From the NCBI GenBank assembly GCA_002633005.1, contig NMRA01001180.1, positions 21,832 through 42,500 on the forward strand: a DNA stretch of 20,669 bases. The letters are read 5' to 3'. This DNA comes from Phoronis australis. Its lineage: Eukaryota; Phoronida; Phoronidae. The notes beneath the pieces were generated by a model. It was not told the origin of the DNA, did not search any database, and was given only the letters and a program-made list of their open reading frames with translations. Made by a program: the position numbers and the translations under genes. The stretch's first letter is position 1; every line of letters begins with the position of its first letter. Below are positions 17,101 to 20,669 of the stretch, piece after piece.

Positions 17101-17910
17101 GATATTTTGTATTTATTTGATGTATTTCTCTACTGAGATAACTAGTTGTTGTCAAAATTAAAAATTCGCCATTATTCTGCATAAAAAGTGCTTATTTTAT
17201 GGCATCATTTCACAAGTAATTGAACCGCCATGGCGGGATAGATAGATGACTGTGCGACGGTAAACATAATTAAAACTATCAGCTAGCTTATTCTTGTATT
17301 ATGCAAGTAAACTACAATCAATCAATAGAATCAACACACGGTGATCAAATTAAATGTCAATAGCTTCTAAAACTGCACTGTTCAACCAATCATGTTGAAC
17401 TAATTTATTCGATGAGTAGCACATTATCAGACAAACTGTGATATTCGATAAACAGCTGGCTGCAGAAAACGTTTTTTGTTGAGAAGACAAACTGACTATA
17501 TTCAACGTTAATGACGAAACTCAAGCAATAGATGAGGTGGTTCGGTGGGNGTAGATACTAGGCGTAAACAAAACCAAGTAGATAGTAAAATTACGAAAAT
17601 TGTAATAAAACAATTAAAACCTGCGCTATTTAGGAAATGAGTCTTCGTCAAGATATACATGTACCCAAGTTGCCGTTTTAACTGATATTGTTTTTAATGT
17701 ATCAAATCAAACCGTGCTTTCGAAATTTTAGACTTTAATTTTGTTAATGCCAGAGAAAACCAACTTCGGTGTAATAATAAACACCAGGGATAAGAAAGTA
17801 GTGCCAGCAGTTGACCTTCAATTTCATGAGATTAGACATGCATGAATACACAGAGCCTGATCCTTTACATTGCACGAGACAGTAAATACATCACATGCAC
17901 TAGATCTCAG
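17101..17910. other. intergenic, no gene recognised
   Basis: Contains a perfect palindrome CCGCCATGGCGG at 17225-17236 and an ambiguous base at 17550. Otherwise AT-rich without coding frames that I can support. Confidence 0.4.
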
Positions 17911-17985
17911 GTTAGTCAGTTGAGTTTAACTGGTTTGAGTTGAATATGCAGCTGTTTTGAGTTAAGTTTGAGTTGAGTCGTGTTG
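17911..17985. repeat. irregular TTGAGTT repeat tract
   Basis: About six copies of TTGAGTT or close variants occur in 75 bp, spaced irregularly. A degenerate simple repeat. Confidence 0.6.
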
Positions 17986-18336
17986 CAGCTACAGATTCAA
18001 CAGAAAAACCATTGGTATAAACAGCTACATGTAGAGAGACAGTTCCTGAAATAGGCTGAATAGTTTATCACGTGTCAGAGCATCGCAACACTGGTGGGAG
18101 CATAGAACAGACATGACATCGATGGTTTTGTTTATGTTTAGCGTGAAAATTAATACGATCGATATTAGATTAGAAAAGTGATTATCTCAAACCAGTTTTC
18201 CGTCTATCGTCGCACCGAGGGCTATTAGAACCGATCGGCAGTAGCCTGCAACAGGGCCGCCACCCATCTACAGGGGGATTGTGACAAACGTGCATCACTC
18301 GGCGACAATAGGCAAGAACATGTAACAAGCTCTCAC
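17986..18336 (-). other. sequence 3' of FN3 exon 2, intron or flank
   Basis: The minus strand just below 18337 begins with a donor and resembles the intron start after the other FN3 exon. No further exon of the FN3 gene is recognised here. Confidence 0.4.
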
Positions 18337-18594
18337 CTGATTCACTCGTATGACATGCTATCGAGGCTGAAACTACATCATCCCATCCTGCCTTGACTGT
18401 TGTTATCGTAACATTGTACTCAGTAAAAGAAGTCAAACCAGTGCAACGTTTGTTGGTAGCATTATTATCTGCAATGAAGTGATGTTTTCCGCAAGACACT
18501 TTGTAGCTATCTTTATTTCCAGCTGCTGCGGTCCAATTGACATCAATTGTTTTCTCACCTCCAACCAGAGAGACAATAGTAGCTGCAGCCAGTT
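18337..18594 (-). CDS. fibronectin type III domain exon, copy B
   Basis: The minus-strand exon lies between an acceptor (CTACCTTTCTAG, ending 18595) and a donor (TCAG|GTGAGA at 18337/18336). It is 258 bases with phase 1 at both ends, the usual phase for FN3 exons. It encodes one FN3 fold: the B-strand hydrophobics and ATIVSLVGGEKTIDVNW with the core Trp, then YKVSCG, RCTGL and TEYNVTITTVKAG, where the tyrosine of the L-x-x-x-x-x-Y motif is kept. Two cysteines (SCG and RC) are shared with the sister exon and could form a disulphide. A weaker donor 9 bases earlier (A|GTGAAT) would also keep the phase. FN3 domains are extracellular binding modules; the whole protein cannot be told from two exons. 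Confidence 0.7.
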
Positions 18595-19345
18595 CTAGAA
18601 AGGTAGTGGCATACCAACTGATATGTGTCCATGTCTAACCCTGTTAAAACTCAAGGTTTAGCGAAACAATGTTTAAACGAGTTCACGGTGTTTTGTCAGA
18701 TTAGCAAATTGTCATCAGTGCAGCTGTGTGTCATAAGGCCACTCTTAAGCATTCAACAGAATGAAATGGTAACAAAAAACTGTTCGGTGCGGAAATCACT
18801 CTTCTTGCTTTGAGATGCAATTCCTTAAAATTAATTTACAGACGTTAACAGATCTGGTAAAAACAGAAACGTATTTTCCACCCAATTGTTACCATAATTA
18901 ACTGCAACTTTATTTCCTAATTTGATAATGTTTTCAGCAACTACAAATTGAAAGTACAGTGATTATAGTTCAGGACACGAAATTTAGCATCAATTCAAAA
19001 CGACTAGCGATAACTGGAAAAAGTTCCAGATTGCTTATCGAAAATGAGACCGATAAATAAATCAACTGCATCAATGAAAGTGCAAAATTCCAGTACCTCA
19101 CAAAGTGTAAGTTTCGATAATGAAACGACTAGTATACCATGTGCTACGTAACGACCATTTTTCCCGGGTCCAATGCCCAATTGAGGATCATTCATGGCAT
19201 CGGCAAACAGACGACCATCCACGAACGGGTGGCAAAATATTGATTCGGAAGTCATTGGTTGGCAATTGTCTCACCATTGTCGTATGTAATACAACCTGCA
19301 TTACTTGGCATATATACACTAGAATATATAGCAACGAACACTCAC
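18595..19345 (-). other. intron between the two FN3 exons
   Basis: 751 bases on the minus strand, from donor GTGAGTG at 19345 to the acceptor ending at 18595. Open frames inside (for example minus 19004-19255) lack splice context or recognised domains and are not called. Confidence 0.5.
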
Positions 19346-19603
19346 TTGTTTTAGCCGTCTTTGATGTCGAAACTGCATCACTCGATCCTGCCTTGATTGT
19401 TCTTATGGTGACCACGTACTCAGTTCCAGGAGTCAAGCCAGTACAACGTTTCTTGTTATCAGCCTTGTCAGCAATGAACTGATGGGTGCCGCATGAAACT
19501 TTGTACCTGTCTTTAGGTCCAGCCGAAGCACTCCACCTGACGTCAATTGTTGTTTCACTTCCAACCACAGTGGTAATTGTAGCTGCATCAAGTGTTTTAG
19601 CGT
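19346..19603 (-). CDS. fibronectin type III domain exon, copy A
   Basis: Upstream sister of the 18337-18594 exon. The acceptor (CATTTGTGTTAG) ends at 19604, and the donor AAACAA|GTGAGT lies at 19346/19345. It is 258 bases, phase 1-1. FN3 features: SETTIDVRW with the core Trp, DRYKVSCG, KRCTGLTPGTEYVVTIRTIK with the L...PGTEY signature, and a closing TAKTSE. It aligns without gaps to copy B over 84 residues with about 53 identities (63%), so the two arose by exon duplication. The same two cysteines are kept. The open frame extends upstream to an ATG at 19658, but that stretch is the pyrimidine tract of the intron. The gene runs on the minus strand and must have further exons above 19603 or outside the window. 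Confidence 0.75.
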
Positions 19604-20669
19604 CTAACACAAATGTAAAGACACGCATTAAACAAAATAATAGGACAACAAATAGCATAGGTATGCGCCCATATTGTTCAACGTGAACAGAGCAGACATT
19701 AACCTTGCAGATTTATAATCCCCAAGAGACAGTTTTATTTCACTTAAAAATGTCAATAAGTGAGGATATAAAACAAACTCCTCTAGAATTGAATTCCATG
19801 AGAATCGACCGATGAGTTTGGTGTGTGCCGAGGATGAGGTGAACCAATTGCAATAACAATGAAGCACATTACTATTGATATTTGTCTGAAAATTAGGGCC
19901 GTGTCTCACCTACAATTAACACAAAACTTTCTGATAGAGAGGCACTGAAGGCATATGAATTAACTGTCACAGGGGGTTGCAACGTTCACAAATATTCACA
20001 ATTTCAAGAGGTGCTTTTGCACCTCATAAACAATTTTCCACGGTTTCATGAGTAGAGACGTGGCTGAAGAAAAAAAAAACACGAAGGCGCACAGCATTCA
20101 CTTGATCTAAAATCAAGCGAGCGCTGTTTTTAGTCTTTGCTTTATTTACGAAATGGGAAGATCTATTTCAGGACTCTATAGATTAACAAGTAGAGGCACT
20201 GACATGCAGAGAGGGGCACAAAACACAAGCCGAAAAGGTCATTTTGGAGGTTTTAAATTTCCCATTACTCCTGAATTGATCAAGTGCTTTAAATAAAATT
20301 AAAAAATAATGCACATAGCATATTATAATGTGTCATTCCATATGCTTCTGATGAACTTGGTACTTTTGGTTTGCTTCCATTAGCATGGGAATAACATTAC
20401 TTAGCCTTGTTTATTCATTGTGTGCGTCGTGGAAGCTGATAATAGTGTGCGTTTAACAGTACGGCTCGCGCGGGGCAATTTGAATGGACTTGAATTTTAT
20501 TGATTATCAGGGGCCATGGGCGCACACTTCGCAGTAATATACACACACGTTCCTACTCAGACAAAAATGGTGCTTTTTCCCTGCTGAAAAGCATTGCCCT
20601 TTATCTACACTTAGTTTTTTAAGACCTCAGTGACCTAGAGTTTAAAGAAAAATGGTTGGGTCTTTTTGT
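19604..20669. other. intron or flank upstream of the FN3 exons, no gene recognised
   Basis: Contains the second copy of the dispersed 50-bp motif and a small stem-loop CTTGAT/ATCAAG at 20101-20117. No further FN3 or signal-peptide exon was recognised to the end of the window. Confidence 0.4.
19784..19836. repeat. dispersed 50-bp motif, copy 2
   Basis: Ungapped partner of 9164-9216, sharing GAATTGAATTCCA/AAATTGAATTCCA, ATCGA and AGTTTGGT. About three quarters of positions match over 50 bases, and similarity fades on both sides. Confidence 0.45.

Noticed and set aside
19604-19658. Hydrophobic N-terminus (MLFVVLLFCLMRVF...) that looks like a signal peptide fused to FN3 copy A
   Set aside because: It is the translation of a T-rich pyrimidine tract that ends in TTAG at the exon border. 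The sister exon starts at an equivalent acceptor in the same phase, so intron is the better reading.

Overview
The window is eukaryotic nuclear DNA: coding segments are short exons bounded by GT..AG introns, there are no bacterial-style operons, and the sequence is AT-rich with many decayed transposons. The mix suggests an invertebrate animal, perhaps a marine deuterostome. It includes a Ty3/Gypsy-type element with integrase ahead of any reverse transcriptase, a KIAA1586/ZNF862-like hAT transposase, a Penelope-like element, a tRNA-like SINE head and cysteine-bearing fibronectin III exons. The species cannot be fixed from sequence alone. Three ambiguous bases (N at 1681, 16818, 17550) show that it is a draft assembly.

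Layout. 1-340: a cluster of foldback repeat units. 512-838: a minus-strand exon for a small basic protein. 1168-1308: two GC-rich hairpins. 1398-1970: a 286-bp tandem duplication joined at an N. 2745-3010: a promoter-like region (paired E2F-type sites, E-box, CCAAT boxes, TATA box). 3030-7491: the one complete gene I can assemble, plus strand, with a 5' UTR intron and seven coding exons encoding 337 residues. Its C-terminal half looks like a conserved but poorly characterised animal nuclear-type protein, possibly the C14orf93 family. 7950-9034: two repeat elements, one with a palindrome and a poly-C tract, the other packed with AAAAGG/CCTTTT inverted motifs. 10030-12297: a broken Gypsy-type retrotransposon (minus) in the order gag, protease, integrase. 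12368-13829: a broken Penelope-like element (minus). 15080-15811: a broken hAT transposase (plus). 15974-16420: a LINE endonuclease fragment (plus). 16700-16800: a GC-rich palindrome cluster. 17022-17100: a tRNA-derived SINE head. 18337-19603: two homologous fibronectin type III exons (minus), part of a larger extracellular or membrane protein whose other exons lie outside the window or were not recognised.

The two host loci (the seven-exon gene and the FN3 gene) show no functional connection. Everything between about 7.9 and 17.1 kb is a graveyard of unrelated mobile elements, all with inactivating stops, frameshifts or truncations. I found no defence system, CRISPR array, RNA operon or other coherent new system. 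The points most worth a second look are the seven-exon gene with its possible alternative splice, the FN3 exon duplication that carries intron sequence with it, the domain order of the Gypsy element, and several unexplained palindromic repeats.
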